From contig OZ038422.1 of NCBI GenBank assembly GCA_964036155.1, forward strand, positions 34,681,201-34,745,200: a DNA stretch of 64,000 bases. Direction: 5' to 3'. This DNA is from Diploscapter coronatus. Lineage: Eukaryota > Nematoda > Chromadorea > Rhabditida > Rhabditidae. The position numbers and the translations under genes were made by a program. This document shows, piece by piece, positions 12,730 through 23,613 of the stretch (its first letter is position 1; each line of letters starts with the position of its first letter). Under the pieces are notes generated by a model, which saw only the letters and a program-made list of their open reading frames with translations, ran no database searches and was not told the DNA's origin.

Positions 12730-15700
12730 TCAGATCTCGCTGCCGGTGAAATCGCCGAATTCCCAAATGTTCAGACGGCGACGACGCGCCTGCTTTTCTG
12801 CCTCCGCGTACTGCTCCACCTAGAAATTTTGCTTTTTAAAATGTATTTATTTGAATTTTTCTCTTCTTCGATTTTATTTTTACTTTACTTTAGTTTATAG
12901 AAAATACTAAAAAAGAACCGATTTTGATAATATTTTTAAAAAATGAAGAATGGAGAAGGTATGATTTTTTCATATTTTCGAAAATCACGCTTTTGTCATA
13001 AACTATCAGTTTTTTTTTTTTTTTAATTTTTTGTTTAAAATTCTCACCAAATTCTGCAATCTGGCCTCCCTTCTCTTGTCAGCGAGCGCCCAGCCGTTCT
13101 CAACCAGCTCCTTCGCCAGATCTGTTCTCTTGCCGTTCAGGTCGATCATCACCTAAAATTCAAAAACAAAATAAAATCCAGCTCCAAACTTTAAATTTTC
13201 TTACTCTTTACTTTTAACTAGGCAAAAACTCAAAAAATCTAATCATAGAATAAAGTTTAAAATTTGTATAAGTATTGATTTTTATGTATGTTTTTAAATT
13301 CAGACTTCTCAAAATTCGACCCGCAGAAAAGTCTCATATTGAGAGAAAAAAGAGCATATCTTCTTTCCGTCCCTCGAAAAGATCGACTATTTGTATGCGG
13401 GACGATTTGCGAGTTTTTACGAGTTGCATTTTGAAAAATGTTTAAGTTTTTTCTCAATTTTTACCTGTACATACTCCAGCGTTCCGACGCGATATTCCAC
13501 GTTGAGTTCGATGGTGCCAACCGCGAAGAGGTACTGCAAATTTGAGTTTATTCATTTTTTTCCAAAATGTCATTTCTTGCCGACCTGAGTGAGCACTTCG
13601 GTGCATTGATCGGCGTACTCCTTGTCGTTGGGGATGGCGGCCAGAGCGATGGCGAACTCCTTCGCTGCAGGTGGGAACGAAGCGAACTGACCGGGCAGCT
13701 GCGCCAACTTGGACACGTCCATCGACTGTCTCTGAAAATTGGCGGGACTTTAGAACTTTTATCATTTTCTGGTTTTTTGGCAAAATCGATATTTCAACAC
13801 TCCTTGGCATAAGTGATCTTTTTATTTGGAATAATATTTTCTTATTTTGTTAATAATTACTACTAACATTTTTCAGTTTAGGAGTATCAATTCAGAAAAT
13901 TATTCAATTTCAGAAATGCTATTTTTCTATGCTTATTTTTATACGATTATTTCTTCATTAATTTTTTATTCATATTTTAGCTTCTTACGTTTCCATAGTC
14001 GACGAAGAGAACCTCAGCGACGCCCATCTTGATGCTCTCGATTCTTGCTCTGTACCACTGCAAATTCAAATCATTATTATTTCAATCCAAAATTATTTGA
14101 ACTAGATGGATTTTAGAAAGAATGGGCGCGCGTGCAAGTTTTTAGACTCGCAATGATTTATGTGGTGTGGAATTGTCTCAGCCCAGCCTGCTTATAATGA
14201 CAACCTTCCATCACATGCTTAGAGATGATGACGAAATTGTGTTAATTTGTATTGTTCTGGTCAAACGAAGTGACAAATCGCGTATTGAAAAATAGGGAGA
14301 AAAGGCGAAAGGGGCAGAAGAAATTGCATACCGTTCTTCCGTTGTCCTTCGCGGACTTTTTCTTTGCTCTAGTCTCCCTTTGGCGCTCTTTAGCACACGA
14401 ATTGTCTCTGACTTTATTTGACCGGTACACAATATCTGGAGACCGGAATAAAGGATATTTACCTGTCCATCCAGGGAGAACACGGCCGCACAGAGGTCGC
14501 CCCTCCTCGCGTTGTAGGCTCCGGGCACAGGCTCGTTGTTCTTCAGATGTTCGCGCAGCTCTGAGGTCAGCTTCTCCAGCTTCGGACCGTCGTCCACGTT
14601 CTGTGCGTAGAAACGGAGAGCGCCCTGGAAAACGATCGATTTTTGCTGGTATATTAAAAGCAGTGAATACAAATATGAAATCTGAGTTTTCGCGTCTTCA
14701 AAATAAATTAGTTCGAGAATATTTAGTTTTTTCTTGTAATAAAGGCTAGTTATTTTCCTTCTCGAAATAATTGTTACTAGAATGTCTAGAATATTTTCAT
14801 ATTCTGTGATTTTTCATTTTTTTAATTTTTATAAATTTCCCCACCTTCTGAACTTCGGTGACAGCGAACTTCCTGAAGTTGACCTTTCTCTCGGACGTGT
14901 CCTGGGCCTGCTGCTCAGCCTGCTCGTCGACTTTCTCCTCCTTGAAGTCCGTCCAGATATTCTTCCTGAACAATTATTTATTTTAAAAAAATAATAAGAA
15001 AGCATATTTCATTAAAGTTCACCGTCATCTCCCTTATAAGTTAGTAGTGATTGATTCAAGAAACCAAGCGAAAAAAATTAATTAACTTCTTTGAAGATTC
15101 GTTTAGTTCAATGAACACGCTTTTTGGAAGTTTGAAAATTTCGTTTTTCAACAAATTGAAAAAAAAAAAAAAAAAAAATACCTGGCATTCCTGGCCTTGG
15201 CCTCTGCATTCGAAAGCGCGGTGTAGTGGGAGGAGCGTTCGGCCGTGAAATGCAGTGAGGCGAGTCCTTCCGTCAGCAACAGCTCCGACAAGTTCTGGGG
15301 GCGACCACCTTCTGCCTAAAAATAACTCATTTAATTAGTTTTGTTTTCAAATCTTAAATAATTCAACTTTCTCTTAAATTGCAATTTTCTTCTTATCTGT
15401 ATAATTTTTAATTCCTCCTTTAACTCTGTTTATCTTCATTTTTCTTATCATTTGTTATCATAGCCATTCCAATTTGCAATACAAAATCTGTAAGCGTTAT
15501 TTTTCATGCATTTCATTTCTTGCTTCTATTTTCAGTTTTTAATTTTGCATTGCCTCACCAGAGCTGTACGGAATATTCCGGAGAAAGATTTTCTCACCTG
15601 AGGCACGAACATGTACCCGATGAAGTTGCCAGTCTTGTCGAGCGCTTCCATCTCCAATTCGACTTCCCTCTGCAAAACAGCTTTTCTGCTGAACGCGGTC

Positions 15701-18700
15701 GCCTCGTCCGAATAGGGTTCCGCTTGACCGGCCGGACCGCTCGCACCGCTTCGCGCACCCTGGAAAATTCAAATTTTATTTATTTCCTTTAAATTTGATT
15801 TTTTAATTTTATCGCTTTACAAAAAATTTGAACACGTTTGAAATTCTCGATGTTTTTCTTCAAATTTGACTAGTTTGAAAATTATTATTTTCTAAAATAG
15901 GAACTTTTCTCTATATTAAATTTTTTATGAAAATCGAATTTTTGAATTGTTTTCTTCGAACCTTGGGGCAATTGATTCCGCCAAGGAGGAAGGTGATGAC
16001 GACCGACTCTTTGGGGATGTAGACTCGGAAGCGAGAGCCCGACGTGACGAATTCGACCACTCCTTCGACTCTGAAATTGCAAAAATTTCAATTTTCTTCA
16101 TTTTTAGAAACACTCATTTGTCTTCCAAAAATTGCTATTTTAGGCTCCCTGTATTTACAAACGACTATTTTCTTATTTCTTCGCTTTTCCTACATTCCCT
16201 ACTCTTCTATCAGTCTGTAAATACAGGGAGCCGTTATTTTCTCCACTTTTATTATTTTTTTTAATTTTCAAAAACTCCTACTTTCCGGTCCTCTGGAACG
16301 TGGACAGGAACTGCTTGGACTTGGCGAGGTCGCCTTGCACTTCCTGAAAAAGTCAAATTTTTGACAAGGTGAAAAAGTTCTAATTTTAAGAAGCGATTTT
16401 TAAAATCTATTTTTTCAGAAAATCACAAAAAATACCGTAATTCTCTGGGTGCCCTTCTTCTCGCCGGTCTTTGCATCGGTCCGCTCAGCAAAGAGACCCT
16501 TCTTCTCCTTCTCCGCATTTGCCTCCGCTGCCAACAGGACGTCGTACTCGGCCGAGCTGAAATTTTCAAAATTCTTCCTTTGTTTACTCCGTACCTTGGT
16601 AAATCGCGTACTAAAAATAGTGATTTTTTTCTATCTTTAAATTTGACTTCTCCATACCAATTCGGCAATTACTATATGGACGAGATAGGGAGACCTTATC
16701 GAGTTAGAGATAGGGTAGAGAAGGGAGGTAGGTCGAAATAGTGTGAGCAAAAGATAGGTCTCGTCAAATAGCAGTTGCTTACCGATTCTCATCGTCGCTC
16801 CTGTATCTGACGGCCTTGGAGAGTCCCCTCTGGAGAAGTGCCTCTGCCAGATTGGTATCGGCCACTTTGACCGTGCAGCAGGTCTTCTCGGGGAACTGCT
16901 CAGACGCCGCCTGCACGTAATCGATCGTCACCGCCACTTTCTTGCCGATGCACCTGAAATTTAAATAAATTTTCCTGGTAATCGAAGAAAATTCTCGCTT
17001 CTCCTTGATTTTTAAAGAAAATTTCATTTTATTTTTTTTGGTTTTTAAGAAAATTCTAATTTTCCTACTTGATCACAACAAATTTTCAATTTTTTCAACA
17101 AAAAAAAACCCCCGCACTTCTTTCTGAGATACTCCCTGGCCTGGAACATGAAGGGGACGTCGTATAGCGGACGGAATGGGCGACCGGGCACAGGCTTGTC
17201 CTCGGGATCTCTAGAATTATTATTATTATTTTTTTTTTTAATTAAAGAAAGCGATTTTTATATTATATTTTATCGAATCTAAACAGGGGCGGCGTAGCGC
17301 AGTGGTTGTGTGTTACTGCCTACAGCTAGGGCTCAAGTTCGCCCCCCGCTCCTCACCCAAACCAAGGGGGTTAAGAAATGTTGGTAGTGGATAAAACCAC
17401 GAAAAATTCGCCTAATCCCTCGGCTGTTGCACACAACAACAGTCTGTCCTCGGGACGGGCCACTAGTCCTGTGTGGCTAGGATAGGCCGACTGTACCCAT
17501 TACAGGCTGAGGGTAGCCGACCCCACCCAGTGGGAATAATAAGGCTAGGAAGAAAAAAAAAAAAAAAAAAAAATTTTATCGAATCTAAACCTCCGGTCAC
17601 CTTTTGTTAATTGGAAACTTTTCGTGGGAGATATTCTTCGAGTCAACTTTTCTATTCTCTTTCTCATTCTTGGTTCGTTTCGAAAATTATAAAGGAAAAA
17701 GATAGGAGCTTTCTAAAAATCATATTTTTGCATTTTTTCTCCATGCCTGGGCAATCTGATGGAACTGAGGTGAATCTTCATCTCCTGGCCGTCGTCCTTC
17801 TGCACAATGAGGGAGTCGGAGAGCACGACCTCGAGCACCTTAGCGCTGAACGACTTGCGGTCGCCGGACGACGCGGCCGACGGCGCATACGCCTTCCACA
17901 GACGCATACGCTTCTCCTTGGCTTGTCTGAAAACGTTGAAATTAGTTCGAATTTTTGTTATTCTCTGGAAAGATTCTATCATTTAAAGAAGTTTTCTTTT
18001 TTTACCTCAAACAATTTTTTACTTCTATGTTTTGAAGAATTCATATCATCTGTCAGCATTCATCAATTTAATATTCCTTTAAGGTCCGTTCATGCTTTTG
18101 ACATCGTGTCAGTGCCAAATGTCAAAAATAGCGGAAATAGGTGAGAGAGAACAGTGGAGACAAGTACACAATGCATTTTGCAAAGTGGCGCAAGGTCGAA
18201 GAAGTTGACATCAAACCCGTTCGATATCGAGAAACTTTTGCAAATTTGACACTCGTATCGACACTATCTTTTCCACCCCTCCTCCTTTTGCATGCTATTT
18301 CTTCATTTTGAAACTGACACGATATGAAAAGTATGAACGCGCACTCTTATCGATAAGTAACGAAAATGAATAAATTTTTCGCTCGCCTTTCAGCAGCCCT
18401 CAATTTTTCGGCTCCGCCGGTGCAAAGTCCGATGCTCCAGTCGACGCACTTGGCGTAGCCTTCGCGCAGCAGCGATTCGGCGATATTGCCCTTCGGGTGG
18501 ATGATCGAGCCGACCAAGTTGTTGTTGGAAGTCGATTCCAGGACCACCTAACATTTTTACTTTTAATATTAATGTTTATTTTCTTATAGAAAATTTTTTA
18601 ATTTCTATATTTTTATTTCCCACCTGCACATCCTGCTGAAGCAGACGCTGTTCCACGAAGAATTTGGCTTCCTCGGCGTACGGCTCGGAACGGCCCTCCA

Positions 18701-21700
18701 TGCCTGAAAGTCTTTTCTTCTAAAAATGAAATTTTCTCAGATTTTTCCAAACTCAACCCGCAGAAAGTGTTGTAATATCGAGATGAAAAGAGCATGTTCT
18801 TTTTCTCTCACAGAAAGAAACTTTTAACTGAGGAGCGATTTAAGGGTTCATGCGAGTGTCAAGTTTGGAGAAGTCCGAGTTTTTGCGAACCTTGACGAGT
18901 GGATGGCGCGCGAACTCCGGACATCTGCAGAGTGATGTACTCGAAGTTGGGCAGCAGAATCACACGCACCGTTGAGCCGTCACGCACCTGCAAATTTATA
19001 ATTTTTCCATGATTCTCCATGGCATTCACGCTTTTTTCGAAAAAAAAAATAATTCGTTTTAACCAGTAAATTTCTTGTGAAAACTTGAAGGAATTTTGAT
19101 CTTCGCAACTTGTGAGAAAATTCTTATTTTTGTACCATCTCGATGACGGCATCAACAGGCTTGTGGTTGTACTTGTCGACGAGAGCGCGCGGGTCGTCGA
19201 TCGTCCAGTGGACAGTGCGCACGACGGGTTCAGCCGAAGCCCACTTGCCCTTGCCCGCGGCCTTTGCCTTTTCCTGGAGTTCCAGCAGCTTCTTCGTCGG
19301 TTCGCTGCAATTTTTATCCCTATTCCTGCTTTTCTTCGAAAAATAATATTTTGAAAGTTCACTCAATGTAAAGAAGAAGCAGATTGGGTGAATTTTGCAA
19401 AAAAAAAAGTAGTTTTTCTTCTAGTTTTTCTCCCTTACTCGACAATTTTGACCGTCCTCACTTCGAGCAGTCCCTCGGCGACCATTGTTTCAGTCACGTT
19501 CTCCAGGTTGTCTCCAGCTGAAAGTCAAATTTTATCTCTAAATAGAATTTTCACATTCGATGAACATATCATCTTCAATTGTGCAATCTTTTTTCAAGAA
19601 GGAACGAGTTCTTACATCCGACGAAAACTCTGCCGTGGTCTTTGCCGCTGACGTTGGTGAACTCCTTGGCGAAGGTGACCACCTGGCCGATGCACTTCTT
19701 GCGCAGGAACTCGCGCGACTCCCACGCGTAGGGCTGGAAATTGGCTAATTTGGAAAAATACTACTTCAAGTTTCAAGAAAGAATGTTATTTTATTTTTCA
19801 AGTCTAGAAAATGCCATAAGGGAACATTGAAAAAGCATGAGGCAAGAAAGAAAGAATGTCTTTTTGTATTCTTTTTAGAGGTTTAGAAAATTTCAGAAGA
19901 CATACCAATAAAATGCTAAAAATGAAATTTTCTTTTCAAATGCAGACGTTGGGACGTTTTCCATCGAAAAAATCTGTCGTCGCCATTATTAAGGATAGTA
20001 ATTGCGCAAAGCTGCCTGGAATAGTTCACCGCATAAGGGATATTTGCAGTGGTGGAAAATGTCCCAACGTCTGTTTAAGAGTGAATGTCAGGAAAAACCA
20101 AAGTCTTAGCAAAGGGGTGTTTCCAGGGGTCCGTCAATTTGGCTGATTTTCACATATATTGTTCAGTTTTTCACGCTGATTCTCGTGGTGCTATTCGTTT
20201 TTCGTAAAAATTATCGTATGCAGGATTACGGTAGCTTAAAGTTTTGACTGATCCGACCTCGGGGAAAAATTCATAACTTCCTTATTTTTGGACTAAATCG
20301 AATGGGGTTTTCAGCATTGGATAGCCCATGAAAAACCCTACAAATGATGTAACTACGACCACCTGCTAGTATTAATAGTTTCCCGTCAAAAAATTAATTT
20401 CCGAAAATTCGACCCTGGCCAGCTGCAGTTTTTCATTTTTTTACCCAGGTTAGAGTTCGATATCCAAGCTGGAAATTGGCTTATTTTGTAGAGAATTCAA
20501 TTCTGCATCTGAATATGCGAAAATTTTCAAGAATGAGAATGGTCGAAACCACGAAAAATGCGTCTGAACGCGTAAAATCAGGGTGATTATTGCATGGTGT
20601 CAACTTTAACCCCCTATAACTTTCTTATTTCTGAACCAAATTGAATGATTATTTTTTATTTTGTAGATCTTGGATAGAAGAATAAATTAAAAATAAAAAT
20701 AAATTTTTAGAAAGTAATCTTGGCGGGAAAAAATTACCCTAAGTTACCCTATATACCCGTACTATATTTACAAGTGTAATTTAAGTTAATGTCGAAATTT
20801 TCTATGAAATCTTGTAAAGCTCTTCAAGTTGATCAACTTTTGTTCCAGAACTTATTCTAGAATGTGCACACACAAGGAGATATGAATTTTTGAAAATAAT
20901 TTATAAAAAGGCATTATGTTGAATTTGGCCATCGAACTTCAAAAAATTCTGTAGCTCATACGAATGCTAATCCGAAGTTAGTTCTGGAACAAAAGTTGTT
21001 CACCATGTCAATCTCCACAACATACTGAAAGGAGGAATTTTTCCGACGTCATTTACGCGTAAAGTCAGTACGGATCGAAAAGTACGCAATCAAGACGCGA
21101 AAAGTGCGCATTTCTTCAGAAATCAATGTTCAAAAATTCTTATTTGATTGTCTGATAATCTAGAGACTAAATGCTGTCCAATAAAAAAATAATCATTCAA
21201 TTTGGTTCAGAAATAAGAAAGTTATAGGGGGTTAAAGTTGACACCATGCAATAATCACCCTGATTTTACGCGTTCAGACGCATTTTTCGTGGTTTCGACC
21301 ATTCTCATTCTTGAAAATTTTCGCATATTCAGATGCAGAATTGAATTCTCTACAAAATAAGCCAATTTTTGGCTTGGATATCGGACTCTAATTTGGGTAA
21401 AAAATTGAAAAACTGCAGTCGGCCAGGGTCACATTTTCGAAATTTTTTCGTATTTTTAAATTTTCTCACCAAGCTATCGATATTCGAGAACTGTCGCAGT
21501 TAAATTATTTGTAGAGTTTTTCATGGGCCATCTAATGCAAAAAACCGCATTCGATTTGGTCCATAAATAAGGGAGTTATGGGGGAGTCAAGGTTGAAACT
21601 CGATATAGGTGTGCACTGGTTTTACGCATTTTTCGTGGTTTCGACCATCCTCGTTTTTGAAAATTTTGACATATTCAGATGTAGGATTGAATTCTCTACA

Positions 21701-22632
21701 AAATAAGCCAATTTCCAGCTTGGATATCGAACTCTAACCTGGGTAAAAAAATGAAAAACTGCAGCTGGCCAGGGTCGAATTTTCGGAAATTAATTTTTTG
21801 ACGGGAAACTATTAATACTAGCAGGTGGTCGTAGTTACATCATTTGTAGGGTTTTTCATGGGCTATCCAATGCTGAAAACCCCATTCGATTTAGTCCAAA
21901 AATAAGGAAGTTATGAATTTTTCCCCGAGGTCGGATCAGTCAAAACTTTAAGCTACCGTAATCCTGCATACGATAATTTTTACGAAAAACGAATAGCACC
22001 ACGAGAATCAGCGTGAAAAACTGAACAATATATGTGAAAATCAGCCAAATTGACGGACCCCTGGAAACACCGACTTTGGCCCTTCCTGACATTTACTCTT
22101 AATTGTAGATCTCGCAATCTTCAGGTTATTTTATTCTCTGCAATGTTTTTCCCTCGAAAATACCTCATCCTGGCTTCCGGGCTGCGATTCCGTGGGGCGT
22201 TTGCCGAGACGAGGCGCGGACACCCCGCTCAGGTAGACGGTCACCTCGGGGGGCGGACCATTCGACGACGGCGGACCCTGCAGCACGATAGCGTCACCAG
22301 ACAGCACCTGGAGAAATTTTATTATCACTCTAATTTTTTTAAATTCGAAAAGATCGTTGCAGATTGATAGCTGACATAGGGTTTTGTTTGTTTTAATTTT
22401 GAGAAGTTTATTTTTGTCCTGGCAATTTAAGGAATTTCAATAAAAATCCATTTTTGTTTTGAAAAGATTTCTAACAGAATTTCTCATGCTTGATAAGTTG
22501 ATCTAGGAAATTTAAAAAATAAAATTTTCAAAGGTCAAATTTCATTTTTTTTATTTTTCGGACCTGCTTGACGAGGCCTCGCTTGGTCTGGGGCGAGGGC
22601 TGGATCGGAGGGGAGATCGCGGAGTCGGCCAT
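12730..22632 (-). CDS. tsn-1: Tudor staphylococcal nuclease TSN-1 (SND1/p100 homolog)
   Basis: TSN-1 is a conserved RNA-binding protein with tandem staphylococcal-nuclease-like (SN) domains followed by a Tudor-SN module. In animals it is linked to small-RNA biology, splicing and turnover of inosine-containing dsRNA. The start at 22632 gives [19 protein letters not shown]. Exon 2 (22164-22307) begins the first SN domain with [11 protein letters not shown] and [15 protein letters not shown] later exon reads [19 protein letters not shown]. Further SN exons follow, for example [20 protein letters not shown]. Near 14040-14510 the Tudor core has [16 protein letters not shown] joined to [12 protein letters not shown] and VLFVDYGNR, with the aromatic cage-type residues retained. 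The last exon ends [20 protein letters not shown] at 12730. Coding exons are GC-rich with strong codon bias, suggesting high expression. One intron holds a 2-kb palindrome, another a SINE, and several hold MITEs; the exons appear intact. Confidence 0.95.
13302..13415. repeat. MITE of the GACTTCTCAAAA family, copy 2
   Basis: It begins GACTTCTCAAAATTCGACCC followed by GCAGAAAAG, like the 51220 copy. The right arm is diverged (TATTTGTATGCGGGACGA). It lies in a tsn-1 intron between the last SN exons. Confidence 0.55.
16143..16232. repeat. Small MITE with 17-bp perfect terminal inverted repeats
   Basis: GGCTCCCTGTATTTACA opens the element and TGTAAATACAGGGAGCC closes it 90 nt later, inside a tsn-1 intron. 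The left flank is TTTTA and the right flank GTTA, so a short TTA-like or TA target duplication is possible. No coding capacity. Confidence 0.72.
17267..17590 (+). mobile_element. tRNA-derived SINE with poly(A) tail and 18-bp target-site duplication
   Basis: The body at 17285-17572 starts GGGGCGGCGTAGCGCAGTGG, containing a consensus RNA polymerase III A box (TAGCGCAGTGG). About 35 nt later comes a B-box-like GGGCTCAAGTTCG, as in a tRNA gene. An unrelated ~200-nt body follows, ending in an A-rich tail (about 21 A) at 17552-17573. The 18-mer ATTTTATCGAATCTAAAC flanks the element perfectly on both sides (17267-17284 and 17573-17590), the mark of LINE-assisted retrotransposition. It lies in a tsn-1 intron, antisense to the gene. 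The perfect duplication and intact tail imply a recent insertion. Confidence 0.85.
18087..18340. repeat. Inverted-repeat MITE in a tsn-1 intron
   Basis: CGTTCATGCTTTTGACATCG followed by TGTCAGT on the left pairs with ACTGACACGATATGAAAAGT followed by ATGAACGCG on the right, leaving about 200 nt of unpaired interior. The outer sequence resembles the segment near 9880-9920 in the TSR1 intron. Confidence 0.6.
18745..18876. repeat. MITE of the GACTTCTCAAAA family, diverged copy 3
   Basis: The left end has CCAAACTCAACCCGCAGAAA, the interior has GAGATGAAAAGAGCATG, and the right end has AAGTTTGGAGAAGTC. It shares the CCCGCAGAAA and GAGCAT blocks with the 13302 and 51220 copies. It sits in a tsn-1 intron. 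Confidence 0.5.
19943..20073. repeat. 131-bp palindromic MITE abutting the large foldback element
   Basis: CAGACGTTGGGACGTTTTCC on the left is matched by GGAAAATGTCCCAACGTCTG on the right. The interior contains ATTATTAAGGATAGTAAT, also found at 52180-52197 in a patr-1 intron, so this is a family. The right end lies one base from the TTAA that starts the 2-kb palindrome, in the same tsn-1 intron. Confidence 0.75.
20075..22102. mobile_element. TTAA-flanked palindromic (foldback) element, copy 2
   Basis: A 2028-nt palindrome bounded by TTAA at 20075-20078 and 22099-22102, with ends TTAAGAGTGAATGTCAGGAA and CCTGACATTTACTCTTAA, the same termini as copy 1. The arms pair over hundreds of bases. The right arm contains an internal direct duplication: segments near 21230-21540 and 21580-21870 both match the left-arm block at about 20340-20610. 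No transposase frame. It occupies most of the second intron of tsn-1 (19736-22163), whose splice sites are intact. Confidence 0.87.
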
Positions 22633-23613
22633 TTTCTCGTTGTCGAATCAAACTCAGCAAAACAAGTCGATTCGTCTCCCAAACACACACGGTGATTTCA
22701 ACCGAAGTTCTGCAATTTTAGGCCAAAGTTTAAAAAAATCCAGAAAATCACGGTACACCATCAAAAATGATGAGAACTGACGAACGATGAGAGGCAAACA
22801 TGAAGAAATGACAAATTTTTTAAAAAGCAAGTGAACGAATGAGTTGTTTTGAAATGAATAAAACAAAGGAGTAAGAGGTGTTGGGATTTTCCAATGAGAT
22901 CTTTAAATAGGATCGTTTCGGGGAGATAATTAGGCCAATTGAAGCCAATTACCGATAATTATCTGCGGAAAATCGCGAGATTCTGATCGGTTTGAGCGAA
23001 AACCGAACTACAACAAGGCAGTGGTCCTAATGCGAAAAGACGAGCGTAAACGAAGGAAGGAATTGGAAGAAGAGGGGAGAATTGCGAGTTTAGGCAACGC
23101 TCAAACGGACTACAATTTCTGCGAAAGATTTTCATGGATAAAGAAAGATTAGGAATTTTTGAAGGGAGTTATCATGATTTGAATGAAATAGACGAATTTT
23201 CGTAATTAAAACTCAGAAGTTTCCAAGCTTTTAAGGTCAAAAACTAGGAGAAAACTGCATCTTTTGCAATAGAACTTCGTAAAGAATGATCAAGGATATG
23301 ATTTTAAAAAGTCAAATGAAAAAATAAGGGCAAATCTTTGAGCACCCCTAAAAAATTTCATTCATTCTGTTTCCAAATTCGTGTTTTTTTCAGCATTACG
23401 TAATTTCTATCGCGTCCATTTTAGTGATTAGTGATACGATAAGTGGTATCGCGAATGTAAACACGCGAGGAAGATAAGCAAATCGAGCGAATCTCGGGGT
23501 GATTCGAGAAATCTTGTCCCCTCCCTACTTCTCTATGTCTATGTCTTGGTCATCCCCCCTTTATCTGCTGCTCTTGCTGACCGTTCCCCCCTTCCCCTTT
23601 CAAACTCAGTCAA
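22633..23613. promoter_or_regulatory. Divergent spacer upstream of tsn-1 and the Kunitz gene
   Basis: About 1 kb between two divergently transcribed genes, so it should contain both promoters. It is AT-rich near tsn-1 and pyrimidine-rich just before the Kunitz start (23520-23605, CT/CCCC-rich). No exon-like frame is evident. The ACGATAAGTG at about 23440 contains a GATA-type site, noted only as a candidate. Confidence 0.4.

Noticed and set aside
17285..17352. Possible functional tRNA gene
   Set aside because: A box and B-box-like segment are present, but the acceptor stem does not close and the B box departs from consensus. The A tail and target duplication show it is a SINE head.
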